Source: an uncultured Clostridia bacterium (GTDB taxonomy: Bacteria; Bacillota; Clostridia; Oscillospirales; Acutalibacteraceae). Taken from it: a stretch of DNA of 64,000 nt. The stretch lies in assembly GCA_947632045.1 (NCBI GenBank), contig CANRNQ010000001.1, positions 62,001-126,000 of the forward strand, given 5' to 3'. Under the pieces are notes generated by a model. That model was given only the letters and a program-made list of their open reading frames with translations. It searched no databases and was not told where the DNA came from. The stretch's first letter is position 1, and each line of letters begins with the position of its first letter. Positions 1-8,643 of the stretch are shown here, piece by piece. A program made the position numbers and the translations under genes.

Positions 1-14
1 GGAGAGATGTATTT

Positions 15-2087
15 ATGATTTTCAGGCATAAATTCGGAAAACCGCTTGAAACCGGAGCCGCAGTCAATTTTGACGGAGTCGAAATTGTCGACGATGAAGC
101 CGTAGAATACTTTTCGGTGGAAAAAAGCGGCGGAATAACCTTCAGACGAAGGCTTGGGGAGGATACCGCCGTTTACGGCCTCGGAGAGAACGTGAGAGGG
201 ATAAATAAGAGAGGCTGGCGCTATGTCAGCTACTGCTCCGACGACTCGATGCACACGGAGGACAAGCAGTCGCTGTACGGGGCGCACAATTTCATCGTTG
301 TAGACGAGGAAAAGCCCTTCGGAGTGTTCGTCGATATACCGGGAAGGGTCGCGTTCGACGTGTGCGCGGATAAATATGACGTTCTCGAAATAATTGCGGA
401 GGACGACAACCTTTATTTTTATGAGATAACGGGCGACAGTATAAGCGATATAGTGCGCAGCTTCAGAGCGATGATAGGAAAGAGCTATGTTCCGCCGCTG
501 TGGGCGTTCGGCTATCAGCAGTGCCGCTGGAGCTATCCGACCGAGGACTCCGTAAGAGAGGTGGCGCGCGAATATAAAAGGGCGGGCATACCGATAGACG
601 CGGTGTATCTCGACATAGACTATATGGAGCAGTATAAGGATTTTACGGTCGATAAGGAGAGATTTCCCGACCTTAAAGCGCTTGCCGAGGAGATGAAGGA
701 GGAGGGTATACACCTTGTCCCAATAATAGACGCCGGAGTCAAGATTGAAAAGGGCTACGACGTTTACGAGGAGGGCGCTGCGAACGGATATTTCTGCAAG
801 GACGAAAGCGGAGATGACTACGTCACGGCAGTTTGGCCCGGCAAGACTCATTTTCCCGATTTCCTGAACGCGGAGGCCCGCCGCTGGTTCGGGCTTAAAT
901 ACAAGCGGCTCACTGATATGGGAATAGACGGCTTTTGGAACGATATGAACGAGCCGGCGATATTCTACTCCGAAAAGGGGCTTGAGAGGGTCTGGACGAC
1001 GCTCGACGCGGTGAAGGAGCAGGGTAATATAGGAATGTCGGGCTTTTTTGCGGTGCGCGATGCATTCGGCGGACTTATGAACAGCGAGCGCGATTACAAG
1101 GCGATGTATCATAATATGGGCGGAGAAACCGTCTGCCACCACAGGGTGCATAATCTGTACGGCTATAACATGACGCGCTCGGCAGCCGAGGCTCTGAACG
1201 AGATAAGGCCCGACGAGCGCACACTGCTGTTTTCGCGCGCGTCGTATATCGGTATGCACCGTTACGGCGGAATATGGACGGGCGACAATCAGTCGTGGTG
1301 GAGCCATATACTTATGAATCTAAAAATGCTGCCGTCCTTGAATATGTGCGGCTTTTTATACACCGGAGCGGATCTTGGGGGCTTCGGCGGAAATACGACG
1401 AGAGATCTGCTGCTGCGCTGGCTTGCGCTCGGTATATTCACCCCGCTTATGCGCAATCACTCGGCTCTCGGCACGAGGAACCAGGAATGTTACCGCTTTG
1501 AAAACAGCGATGATTTCAAGGGGTTGATCTCCCTGCGGTACAGGCTGATACCGTATCTTTACAGTGAGTTCAACAAGTCAAACGAAAGCGGCGATATGAT
1601 GTTCAGGCCGCTCGCCTTCGACTATCACGACGACAAGCGCGCTCGCGGAGTCGAGGATCAGCTCATGCTCGGAGGAGAGCTTATGATAGCTCCCGTATAT
1701 GAGCAGAACGCGCGCGGCAGGTATGTGTATCTTCCGGAGGATATGCTTTTTGTGCTTTTCGACGGTGCAGACCGCTTCGAGGCAAAGAGGCTTGAAAAGG
1801 GCGACCACTACATTGAGGTCGGGCTGAATCAGGCGCCGGTGTTTATTAGGCGCAACAGGCTTCTCCCGCTTTGCCGCGCCGCTCAAGCTACAAGCGCGCT
1901 CGACAGAAATACTCTTGAGCTGATCGGTTGGACGGACGGAGCCGCCGAGTACGAGCTTTACACTGACGACGGAATATCAAAGCCTGTTAAGGGCAAAAAG
2001 CTCGTTCGGCTTCGCGCCGAGAATGGCTTTGTCAGCGCGGACGACGACTCGATAGCTGTTTCGGACGGGGGCGTTATCTTTGAGTGA
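15..2087 (+). CDS. Glycoside hydrolase family 31 alpha-glucosidase
   Basis: The protein has 690 residues, the usual size for a compact cytoplasmic GH31 enzyme, and hydrolyses terminal alpha-linked glucose from oligosaccharides. An N-terminal beta domain (about 1-140) precedes the (beta/alpha)8 barrel (about 150-500) and C-terminal beta domains. The nucleophile motif WNDMNEP places the catalytic Asp at 310, and WTGDNQSWW places the acid/base Asp at 424. No signal peptide is seen, so it probably acts on imported malto- or isomalto-oligosaccharides. The ATG follows the Shine-Dalgarno GGAGAG at the very edge of the window, so an upstream operon partner cannot be seen. The next gene overlaps its stop codon, indicating co-transcription. 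The family is secure; the exact linkage preference (alpha-1,4, alpha-1,6 or alpha-xyloside) is not readable from the sequence. Confidence 0.93.
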   Translation: MIFRHKFGKPLETGAAVNFDGVEIVDDEAVEYFSVEKSGGITFRRRLGEDTAVYGLGENVRGINKRGWRYVSYCSDDSMHTEDKQSLYGAHNFIVVDEEKPFGVFVDIPGRVAFDVCADKYDVLEIIAEDDNLYFYEITGDSISDIVRSFRAMIGKSYVPPLWAFGYQQCRWSYPTEDSVREVAREYKRAGIPIDAVYLDIDYMEQYKDFTVDKERFPDLKALAEEMKEEGIHLVPIIDAGVKIEKGYDVYEEGAANGYFCKDESGDDYVTAVWPGKTHFPDFLNAEARRWFGLKYKRLTDMGIDGFWNDMNEPAIFYSEKGLERVWTTLDAVKEQGNIGMSGFFAVRDAFGGLMNSERDYKAMYHNMGGETVCHHRVHNLYGYNMTRSAAEALNEIRPDERTLLFSRASYIGMHRYGGIWTGDNQSWWSHILMNLKMLPSLNMCGFLYTGADLGGFGGNTTRDLLLRWLALGIFTPLMRNHSALGTRNQECYRFENSDDFKGLISLRYRLIPYLYSEFNKSNESGDMMFRPLAFDYHDDKRARGVEDQLMLGGELMIAPVYEQNARGRYVYLPEDMLFVLFDGADRFEAKRLEKGDHYIEVGLNQAPVFIRRNRLLPLCRAAQATSALDRNTLELIGWTDGAAEYELYTDDGISKPVKGKKLVRLRAENGFVSADDDSIAVSDGGVIFE

Positions 2088-2736
2088 TAAACCGCAGCGG
2101 CCGAGGTATTCCCTCGGCGAGGAGATATTCAATTCCGTTTCTCACGGTGCAGGCGGAGGACTTGCGATAGCCGGCACGGTAGTGCTGATAGTGTGCGCCG
2201 CCGTTTATTCCGACGCGTGGGCGGTCGTCAGCAGCTGTATTTACGGCGCGTCGCTCATCGTTTTATACACCATGTCCACTCTCTATCACGCTATAACTAA
2301 CGAACACGCCAAGAAGTTTTTCCGCATTATGGATCACGACACGATATTTTTTCTTATCGCCGGAACCTATACGCCCATAACGCTCGCCTTTCTGCGCGGC
2401 TGGCTCGGCTGGGTGCTGTTCGGGGTCGTTTGGGGCGCGGCGATAGTCGGGATAGTGTTAAATTCGATAAGTATAGAGAAGTTCAAAAAGCCCTCCATTG
2501 TCTGCTATGTCGCGATGGGCTGGGTTATAATCCTCGCTATAAGGCCCTTGATAGCGTCAGTGCCGACGATTTCAATGATATTTCTCTTGATAGGCGGCAT
2601 ACTCTACACGGTCGGAATTGTTTTTTACGTTATAAAAAGGATAAAGTATTTTCATTCCATATGGCATCTGTTTACGGTCGCCGGCAGCGTTTTCCATTAT
2701 TTCGCTATTCTGCTTGCGTTTGTCACCGGAGGATAA
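2080..2736 (+). CDS. Hemolysin III / PAQR family membrane protein
   Basis: The 218-residue protein is strongly hydrophobic, with about seven predicted membrane segments. It carries the family landmarks: NSVSHGAGG near the N-terminus, STLYHA in the second segment region, DHDTIFFLIAGTYTP in the middle and HSIWHLFTVAGSVFHY near the C-terminus. The conserved His, Asp and Ser residues are the presumed metal site of this YqfA/hemolysin III branch of the PAQR superfamily. The bacterial function is unsettled despite the hemolysin name. Translation appears to start at a TTG that overlaps the end of the upstream glucosidase gene by 8 bases, which suggests translational coupling. The link to sugar metabolism is only positional. 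Confidence 0.88.
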   Translation: MSDKPQRPRYSLGEEIFNSVSHGAGGGLAIAGTVVLIVCAAVYSDAWAVVSSCIYGASLIVLYTMSTLYHAITNEHAKKFFRIMDHDTIFFLIAGTYTPITLAFLRGWLGWVLFGVVWGAAIVGIVLNSISIEKFKKPSIVCYVAMGWVIILAIRPLIASVPTISMIFLLIGGILYTVGIVFYVIKRIKYFHSIWHLFTVAGSVFHYFAILLAFVTGG

Positions 2737-2800
2737 GGCGTTTTGGGTTTGCCTTTGCTGTCGCGGCTGCCCGCTCTTAATTTGTGCGCGGAGAGTAAGC

Positions 2801-2943
2801 TCGGGCGGCGCCCGCGCGCGGCTGCGCCGCAGCCGCGCCGGGAAAACGCGGCGCAGCAGGGGCCGCCCCTTGTGAAATGCCCGAGCCGCCGCGTTTTCCG
2901 CGAATTTCCGCCGAAGGCGGAAATTCGGCGGGCACCGCCCGAA
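2801..2943. repeat. GC-rich palindromic intergenic repeat, copy A
   Basis: First of five related copies (A-E). The ends are an imperfect inverted repeat (TCGGGCGG and CCGCCCGA). Inside lie a GC-only hairpin around GGCTGCGCCGCAGCC, the core AAAACGCGGC, a variable spacer, the complementary core GCCGCGTTTT, and a second hairpin with arms AATTTCCGCC and GGCGGAAATT. It fills much of the 596-base gap 2737-3332. The remainder of that gap is AT-rich, with no supported gene, and ends in the adhE promoter. Small reading frames across the repeat are artefacts of its GC content. Confidence 0.85.
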
Positions 2944-3233
2944 CCCAACCGCTTAATGCGACCCGAATACACAGGCGCGACAGCAGAGAAATAAATACCG
3001 GACAACAATTCTCCGTTTTAAACAAAGATTAAAATGCTTCCGATAAAAATGTTGTGCGAAAAAATATCCCGTAAAATTAAGTTCATATTTTGATAGTCAA
3101 AATATATAAATGTTTTTCCGCCAAAGAACGAAAAACCGCAAATCGGCGCAGTTGTTTTAAAACGCGAAAAAATGCAAAGCCTAAGTATATGAAAAATCAA
3201 ATCGATTGAGCCCTCTTCGGGGGCAAAAGGATA

Positions 3234-3262
3234 TTGACAATTTTTTAACAATCTCATATAAT
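3234..3262 (+). promoter_or_regulatory. adhE sigma-A promoter overlapped by a Rex operator
   Basis: TTGACA (3234-3239) and TATAAT (3257-3262) are separated by exactly 17 bases, a consensus sigma-A promoter. The sequence TTGACAATTTTTTAACAA (3234-3251) matches the Rex operator pattern TTGTTAA-N4-TTAACAA except for two positions in the left half. It overlays the -35 box and spacer, so bound Rex would block polymerase. The rex gene itself lies at 44711-45367. A leader of about 60 bases precedes the adhE ATG. Confidence 0.8.
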
Positions 3263-3332
3263 AAAAACAGATTGGAAGCATATACTTCCGCCTGTTTAAA
3301 TGTTTAAAAATTAATGATCGGAGGAGAAATCC

Positions 3333-5951
3333 ATGGCTAAAAGAGTAACGGCAGTGCCGGAGATTATCGACAATATCGAGGCTTTAACTGCTAAAATGAA
3401 CGCTATGAGAGAGGCTCAAAGGGAGTTTTCTACCTATTCGCAGGAGCAGGTCGACGAGATCTTCAAAGCGGCGGCGATCGCGGCGAATAAAGAGCGCATC
3501 TCACTCGCAAAAATGGCGGTTGAGGAAACAGGTATGGGCGTTGTAGAGGATAAGGTCATCAAGAACCACTACGCGGCCGAATACATCTACAATAAATACA
3601 AAAACGAAAAGACCTGCGGAGTCATCGAGGAGGACAAGGCGTTCGGAATCAAGAGAATAGCCGAGCCGATCGGACTTATAGCGGCGGTCATTCCGACGAC
3701 TAACCCGACCTCCACAGCGATATTCAAGACGCTTATCTCGCTCAAAACGAGAAACGCAATAATCATAAGCCCGCACCCGAGGGCGAAGAAATCGACGATA
3801 GCGGCGGCCAAGATAGTTCTTGACGCGGCGGTAAAGGCGGGAGCCCCTAAGAATATAATAGGCTGGATAGACGTTCCGTCGCTTGAGCTTACGAACGAGG
3901 TAATGAAGAGCTCCGACACAATACTCGCCACAGGCGGCCCCGGAATGGTCAAGGCGGCTTACTCGTCCGGCAAGCCGGCGCTCGGAGTGGGCGCGGGAAA
4001 TACGCCGGTCATAATCGACAGCACCGCGGATATAAAGGTAGCGGTAAACTCCATCATACACTCAAAGACCTTTGACAACGGAATGATCTGCGCGTCCGAG
4101 CAGTCGGTGACGGCTCTCTCCGACGTGTATGCGGCGGTCAAAAAGGAGTTTAAGGACAGAGGCTGCTACTTCCTTAAAAAGGACGAGCTTGACAAGGTAA
4201 GAAAGACCATAATCATAAACGGAGCGGTCAACGCCAAGATAGTCGGACAGAGGGCGCACACCATCGCGAAGCTCGCGGGAGTAGAGGTTCCCGAAAGCAC
4301 AAAAATACTGATAGGCGAGGTTGAGAGCGTAGACATAAGCGAGGAATTTGCGCACGAAAAGCTCTCGCCGGTGCTTGCGCTTTACAAGGCTAAAACCTTT
4401 GACGAGGCGCTTGAAAAGGCGGCGAAGCTCGTCGCCGACGGCGGCTACGGCCACACGTCGTCGCTGTATATCCACCCGTCTGAAAGTGAAAAGATAGCAA
4501 AGCACGCTCAGGCAATGAAGACCTGCCGTATTCTCATCAACATCCCGTCGTCGCACGGCGGCATAGGCGATCTTTACAACTTCAAGCTTGCGCCGTCCTT
4601 GACTCTCGGCTGCGGCTCATGGGGCGGCAACTCGGTGTCTGAAAATGTGGGCGTAAAGCATCTTATAAATATAAAAACTGTTGCCGAGAGGAGAGAGAAT
4701 ATGCTTTGGTTCAGAGCGCCGCAAAAGGTTTACTTTAAGAAGGGCTGTATGCCGGTCGCCCTTGACGAGCTCGGCACGGTTATGGGCAAGAAAAAGGCCT
4801 TTATAGTAACCGACCAGTTCCTTTACAAGAACGGCTATACAAAGGGCATCGAGGAAAAGCTCGACGAAATGGGCATACAGCACGAGTGCTTCTTTGACGT
4901 TGCCCCAGACCCGACTCTCGGCTGTGCGCTTGAGGGCGTTAAGCAGATAAGAGCCTTTGAGCCGGACGTTATAATCGCGCTCGGCGGCGGCTCGGCTATG
5001 GACGCGGGCAAGATCATGTGGGTGCTCTATGAACATCCCGAGGCGGACTTCTTCGATATGGCCATGCGCTTTATCGACATAAGAAAGAGGGTTTACACCT
5101 TCCCGAAGATGGGCGAAAAAGCGTCGTTTGTCGCTATCCCGACCTCGTCGGGCACCGGCTCTGAGGTTACTCCGTTCGCTGTTATAACCGACGAAAAGAC
5201 GGGCATAAAATATCCTCTGGCGGACTATGAGCTTATGCCGAATATGGCTATAATAGACGCTGACAATATGATGGACCAGCCAAAGGGACTGACAAGCGCG
5301 TCGGGAATTGACGCTCTCACGCACTCGCTCGAGGCGTATGCTTCGGTCATGGCTACGGACTATACGGACGGACTCGCTTTAAAGGCGATGAAGAATATAT
5401 TCGAGTATCTGCCGAGGGCATACGAAAAGGGAGCCGACGACCCCGAGGCTAGGGAGAAAATGGCCGATGCATCGACAATGGCAGGCATGGCGTTTGCAAA
5501 CGCCTTCCTCGGAGTATGCCATTCCATGGCGCACAAGCTCGGCGCGTATCATCATCTCGCCCACGGCGTAGCGAACGCTCTGCTCATAAATATAGTAATG
5601 AGATACAACGCCTGTCCGGTTCCGACTAAGATGGGAACCTTCTCTCAGTACAAATTCCCGCACACCCTCGAGAGATATGCGGAGTGCGGACGCTTCTGCG
5701 GATTTACCGGCAAGGACGACGCAGAGGTGTTTGAAAGCTTCTTAAAGGGCATTGATGAGCTCAAGGAGAGGGTAGGCATAAAGAAAACTATTGCCGATTA
5801 CGGAGTTAAGGAGGAGGACTTCCTCGCGACCCTCGACGAGATGGTTGAAAACGCCTTTGACGACCAGTGCACAGGCGCAAACCCGAGGTATCCGCTCATG
5901 AGCGAGATAAAGGAGATGTACCTCGAGGCATATTACGGCAAGAAAAAATAA
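3333..5951 (+). CDS. adhE: Bifunctional acetaldehyde-CoA/alcohol dehydrogenase
   Basis: The 872-residue protein has the full AdhE length and reduces acetyl-CoA to acetaldehyde and then ethanol, reoxidising two NADH during fermentation. The N-terminal half is the CoA-acylating aldehyde dehydrogenase, with catalytic Cys253 in the motif GMICASEQS. The C-terminal half is an iron-dependent alcohol dehydrogenase, with GGGSAMDAGK near residue 550 and the His-rich metal motif HSMAHKLGAYHHLAHG near 730-745. The start has an excellent Shine-Dalgarno (GGAGGAGAAATCC before the ATG). It is a single-gene unit behind a strong promoter with a Rex site, so expression should rise when NADH is high. Its codon choice is restricted, as in highly expressed genes. 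Confidence 0.97.
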   Translation: MAKRVTAVPEIIDNIEALTAKMNAMREAQREFSTYSQEQVDEIFKAAAIAANKERISLAKMAVEETGMGVVEDKVIKNHYAAEYIYNKYKNEKTCGVIEEDKAFGIKRIAEPIGLIAAVIPTTNPTSTAIFKTLISLKTRNAIIISPHPRAKKSTIAAAKIVLDAAVKAGAPKNIIGWIDVPSLELTNEVMKSSDTILATGGPGMVKAAYSSGKPALGVGAGNTPVIIDSTADIKVAVNSIIHSKTFDNGMICASEQSVTALSDVYAAVKKEFKDRGCYFLKKDELDKVRKTIIINGAVNAKIVGQRAHTIAKLAGVEVPESTKILIGEVESVDISEEFAHEKLSPVLALYKAKTFDEALEKAAKLVADGGYGHTSSLYIHPSESEKIAKHAQAMKTCRILINIPSSHGGIGDLYNFKLAPSLTLGCGSWGGNSVSENVGVKHLINIKTVAERRENMLWFRAPQKVYFKKGCMPVALDELGTVMGKKKAFIVTDQFLYKNGYTKGIEEKLDEMGIQHECFFDVAPDPTLGCALEGVKQIRAFEPDVIIALGGGSAMDAGKIMWVLYEHPEADFFDMAMRFIDIRKRVYTFPKMGEKASFVAIPTSSGTGSEVTPFAVITDEKTGIKYPLADYELMPNMAIIDADNMMDQPKGLTSASGIDALTHSLEAYASVMATDYTDGLALKAMKNIFEYLPRAYEKGADDPEAREKMADASTMAGMAFANAFLGVCHSMAHKLGAYHHLAHGVANALLINIVMRYNACPVPTKMGTFSQYKFPHTLERYAECGRFCGFTGKDDAEVFESFLKGIDELKERVGIKKTIADYGVKEEDFLATLDEMVENAFDDQCTGANPRYPLMSEIKEMYLEAYYGKKK

Positions 5952-6015
5952 TGCGCCGTCAGCGCCGAATTGCGCTTATCGCTTCGGCTAACGAATAAAT
6001 AAAAGGGGTGTATTT

Positions 6016-6600
6016 ATGACCGAAAAAGAAAAGGCTGCCGCAGGTATGCTCTATGACGCGAACTACGACGAGGAGCTCGCAAATGAAAGAATGAACTGCA
6101 AGGAGCTTTGCTACGAATACAACAGCCTGCGTCCCTCTCAAACGAAGGAGAGGGAGGAGCTGATAAAAAGGATAGTCGGCAAAACAAAGGGCAGCTTCCT
6201 CATAGAACCGAGCTTCTGGTGCGATTACGGCTTTAATATTGAGCTTGGCGAAAACTTCTACTCAAACCACGGCCTCGTGATACTGGACGGAGCAAGGGTG
6301 AGCTTCGGCGACAACTGCTTTATCGCGCCTCAGTGCGGCTTTTACACGGCAGGCCATGCTCTTGACGTTGAACAGAGAAATGCGGGACTTGAGATCGCCT
6401 TGCCCATAACCGTCGGAAACAATGTGTGGATAGGCGGTGGAGTTTGCGTTTTGCCCGGAGTGACGATAGGCGACAACACTATAATCGGCGCCGGCAGCGT
6501 GGTCAACCGCGACATACCGTCCGGAGTGGTCGCCGCGGGCAATCCTTGCAGGGTTATAAGAAAAATAACCGACGCGGACAAGCAAAGATATAAAAGGTAA
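6016..6600 (+). CDS. Maltose/galactoside O-acetyltransferase family protein
   Basis: The 194-residue protein begins with the Mac domain of maltose acetyltransferases (about 1-60, KEKAAAGMLYDANYDEEL) and continues as a left-handed beta-helix built from hexapeptide repeats such as ITVGNNVWIGGGVCVLPG and VTIGDNTIIGAG. The catalytic His lies in TAGHALD. Members transfer acetyl groups from acetyl-CoA to sugars or nucleotide sugars; the natural substrate is usually unknown. A Shine-Dalgarno AAGGGG precedes the ATG. It follows adhE by 64 bases with no terminator in between, so read-through from the adhE promoter is possible. A clear terminator follows its stop codon. Confidence 0.9.
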   Translation: MTEKEKAAAGMLYDANYDEELANERMNCKELCYEYNSLRPSQTKEREELIKRIVGKTKGSFLIEPSFWCDYGFNIELGENFYSNHGLVILDGARVSFGDNCFIAPQCGFYTAGHALDVEQRNAGLEIALPITVGNNVWIGGGVCVLPGVTIGDNTIIGAGSVVNRDIPSGVVAAGNPCRVIRKITDADKQRYKR

Positions 6601-6638
6601 TAAAAGTATAAAATTAAAAATAATAATAAAATAAAAGC

Positions 6639-6672
6639 GAACGCAGGGCCTGAAAACCCTGCGTTCTGTTTA
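6639..6672 (+). terminator. Rho-independent terminator after the acetyltransferase gene
   Basis: GAACGCAGGG (6639-6648) pairs perfectly with CCCTGCGTTC (6657-6666) across an 8-base loop and is followed by a T-rich stretch. The rest of the 321-base gap 6601-6921 contains short imperfect hairpins (for example GGCGGCACG near 6870) but no gene or promoter that I can support. Confidence 0.85.
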
Positions 6673-6921
6673 TCTTTGTCTTGCCGACTAAGGCTGTCGC
6701 CGCTCCCGCCGAATGTAGCCTGCTTTGACAAGCAGCTTGACTGCCGCTTAATTATATCTGTTCGCGCAAAGCCTATTCCTTAAGTCAAGCCTTTGTGCCT
6801 GTGAAGCACATTTAAAGCAAAATAGCTTTTCGAGCGATCAGGAGAGCAGTTTAAAACTAATATTCAAGCGGCAGTCGTGCCGCCGAGAGCGCTCGGGGGC
6901 GCAGCCCAAATAAATAAGCGG

Positions 6922-7575
6922 TTATTTGGTGAAGTATACTGTGCAGCCTTCGCCGTCGACCTCGAGTTCGCACTCAAGATTTGCGCTGTCTGCGGAGCCT
7001 GTAAGCAGCATTGAAACGGTCTTGCCGCTGTTATATGAGAGCGTCAAGCTGTTGCCGCTGACGGAATATGTGCCCACAGCGGTTTCGCAGGTCGTGTCGA
7101 TAAAGCTAAAATCCGGATTTAAGCTTAGAGTGCCGCCAAAGCTGAAGCCGTCGCCAAAGACCGAGTGTAAGGATACCTTTTTGTCGGGGTCGTTAGTTTT
7201 GTGCGCGGCGTATGGAGCCCATGAGCCCACAACGGCAGCGGCAATCTCGTCATCGCCTTGGGCTGCGTCGCCGACTTCACTGTCCGAGTCTTCTCCGTCG
7301 GAGGAGAGTTCGCCATCGGAGCTTTCGTCGTCGCCGCTGTTTTCAACGTCATTGTTGTCCTCGCTGTTTTTATCGTCCTTGTCGTCCTCGTATACCGATT
7401 GTGTAGATGATTCGTTTGAGGAGTCGGTTCCCGAAGAATCGCCGTCTGAATTTTCACCGCCGACGCTGTATGACTGCTCCGCTGAGGGTGAGTTAGAGCT
7501 GTTGCTATTCGAACATCCGGCAAGCTGGCAAAGCGCCAGTGAGCATATAATGGAAATCAATAAAAACCTTTTCAT
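6922..7575 (-). CDS. Secreted lipoprotein with acidic Ser-rich linker
   Basis: The 217-residue protein has a lipoprotein signal peptide with lipobox LAGC (Cys21). A long low-complexity linker follows (about 22-110), made of Ser, Asp, Glu, Gly and Asn, and then a compact C-terminal beta-rich domain (about 112-217) beginning AAVVGSWAPYA. That domain resembles small lipocalin-like or DUF-type domains of clostridial lipoproteins, in which a GxW motif opens a beta barrel, but I cannot assign it firmly. It should be anchored to the outer face of the membrane, with the domain carried away from it by the linker. The start has a strong Shine-Dalgarno (TAGGAGGTAAAAA). It is monocistronic. No function is assigned. 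Confidence 0.8.
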   Translation of the reverse strand: MKRFLLISIICSLALCQLAGCSNSNSSNSPSAEQSYSVGGENSDGDSSGTDSSNESSTQSVYEDDKDDKNSEDNNDVENSGDDESSDGELSSDGEDSDSEVGDAAQGDDEIAAAVVGSWAPYAAHKTNDPDKKVSLHSVFGDGFSFGGTLSLNPDFSFIDTTCETAVGTYSVSGNSLTLSYNSGKTVSMLLTGSADSANLECELEVDGEGCTVYFTK

Positions 7576-7636
7576 TTTTTACCTCCTAAAACGGGTTCAA
7601 GCTTTAATATATCTTACCTACAACTATGTTAAAACA

Positions 7637-7664
7637 ATAATAGCACAAAGTAAAAAAATATCAA
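7637..7664 (-). promoter_or_regulatory. Putative promoter of the lipoprotein gene
   Basis: Read on the minus strand, TTGATA (7659-7664) and TATTAT (7637-7642) are 16 bases apart, about 60 bases upstream of the lipoprotein start codon. Confidence 0.55.
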
Positions 7665-7844
7665 GAGCGAAAATATGTACGAGGCAAAAATATTTCGGCG
7701 ATGTTTAAAATACGGAACAGCAGGTCAAAATTAGAAAAATAATTTCAATTTTTTGCTCAAATTGTCGTTTTTATCTTCTATAATTATACTCGGAACGGAT
7801 GTTCTCTATAAACCCATCGGGGTTAAATGATCGGAGGTAAGACG

Positions 7845-8063
7845 ATGAATTATTTTGAATGGTCAGATGAATACCAGCGCGAGGCGGACAAGCTTCAAAT
7901 CAAGGTCAAGGCTCTAAAAAAAGAGCTGAGGGAAAGGCAGAAAAATCACAAGGATGGAATAAGGGCGCTTTCAAGCAGAATAGCGATCCTCTATTCTATG
8001 TATATCGACTGTAAATATACGGCTTCCGTATTGAGGAAAAGGGGCGAGAGGCTGAATGGCTAA
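7845..8063 (+). CDS. Small coiled-coil protein of unknown function
   Basis: The 72-residue protein begins at the ATG preceded by GGAGGTAAGACG; the in-frame ATG 18 bases upstream has no ribosome site. Charged heptads (READKLQIKVKALKKEL and following) predict one long coiled coil over most of the length. It overlaps the next gene by 8 bases, so the two are translationally coupled. Pairs of a small helical protein and a sigma-region-4-like protein recall phage late regulators. I do not recognise the family. Confidence 0.65.
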   Translation: MNYFEWSDEYQREADKLQIKVKALKKELRERQKNHKDGIRALSSRIAILYSMYIDCKYTASVLRKRGERLNG

Positions 8064-8352
8064 GAAATTATCGCTTGACGAGTTCACAATTGGGCTAGCC
8101 GGAATGAAAAAATATGGCGAACGCGGTAGCAATAGGAGCACAATAGAGAAAATGCAAAAATTCATCTCAAGGGCTATTGATATTGAGCTCACCGAAAACG
8201 AGAAAAAATATCTTATCGGATATTATATCGGAGGAAATAAGATGCGCGAGCTCGCCGCAGAAAATAATGTGAGCGTGGCAAACGTGTCAAAAACCATAAG
8301 ACGGGCTCTCAATAAGCTGCGAGCCCGCTCGGTATACATTGATTTGATCTGA
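8056..8352 (+). CDS. Sigma-70 region 4-like / ArpU-like HTH protein
   Basis: The 98-residue protein ends in a helix-turn-helix resembling sigma factor region 4: ELTENEKKYLIGYYIGGNKMRELAAENNVSVANVSKTIRRALNKL (within about 45-92), where MRELAAENNVSVANVSKTIRR is the two-helix core. It has no region 2, so it cannot be a complete sigma factor. It is more like phage ArpU-type transcription activators or anti-terminator-like regulators. It is coupled to the upstream coiled-coil gene and followed by two hairpins. It lies just outside the left end of the mobile island, and its codon use resembles the host genes more than the island. Confidence 0.65.
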   Translation: MAKKLSLDEFTIGLAGMKKYGERGSNRSTIEKMQKFISRAIDIELTENEKKYLIGYYIGGNKMRELAAENNVSVANVSKTIRRALNKLRARSVYIDLI

Positions 8353-8446
8353 GCTTGTTATTTAACGGCAGGCTATCCCTTGATATGCACAAAAGCAGGG
8401 GATAAGCTGCTTCGCGGCGAGCTTCAATATTTCCCCACAAAAAACA

Positions 8447-8471
8447 GCGGCAAGCCAAAACGGCTTGCCGC
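8447..8471. terminator. Hairpin downstream of the sigma-like gene
   Basis: GCGGCAAGCC (8447-8456) pairs perfectly with GGCTTGCCGC (8462-8471) over a 5-base loop. There is no T-run directly behind it, so it may act as an RNA stability hairpin in front of the true terminator that follows. Confidence 0.5.
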
Positions 8472-8500
8472 GATGTGGCAAATCTACCGCTCGTGGATAC

Positions 8501-8536
8501 AATGCACCATGTTTAATTGACATGGTGCATTTTTTG
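8501..8536 (+). terminator. Rho-independent terminator
   Basis: A perfect 12-base stem, AATGCACCATGT (8501-8512) with ACATGGTGCATT (8520-8531), has a 7-base loop and runs into a T tract. It closes the small two-gene unit and sits directly beside the predicted attL. Confidence 0.85.
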
Positions 8537-8545
8537 CGGCCGTCA

Positions 8546-8580
8546 ATCAATACCCGTGGGACAATGGGGACAGAAAGGAC
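8546..8580. other. Predicted attL (left junction of the island)
   Basis: The host-like ATCA (8546-8549) is followed by the arm ATACCCGTGGGACA (8550-8563) and then GGGACAGAAAGGAC (8567-8580). Both motifs recur in inverted orientation at the right end of the island (32426-32447), next to the same ATCA. Joining the two ends would give an imperfect palindrome centred on a CA dinucleotide, as expected for a serine integrase attP. This is inferred from the sequence; the crossover point is not proven. Confidence 0.6.
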
Positions 8581-8643
8581 GCAAAGTATTAAACCTATCA
8601 AATCATGCTGACAGATCGCAGGATCTATCGGAACACGGCTTGT

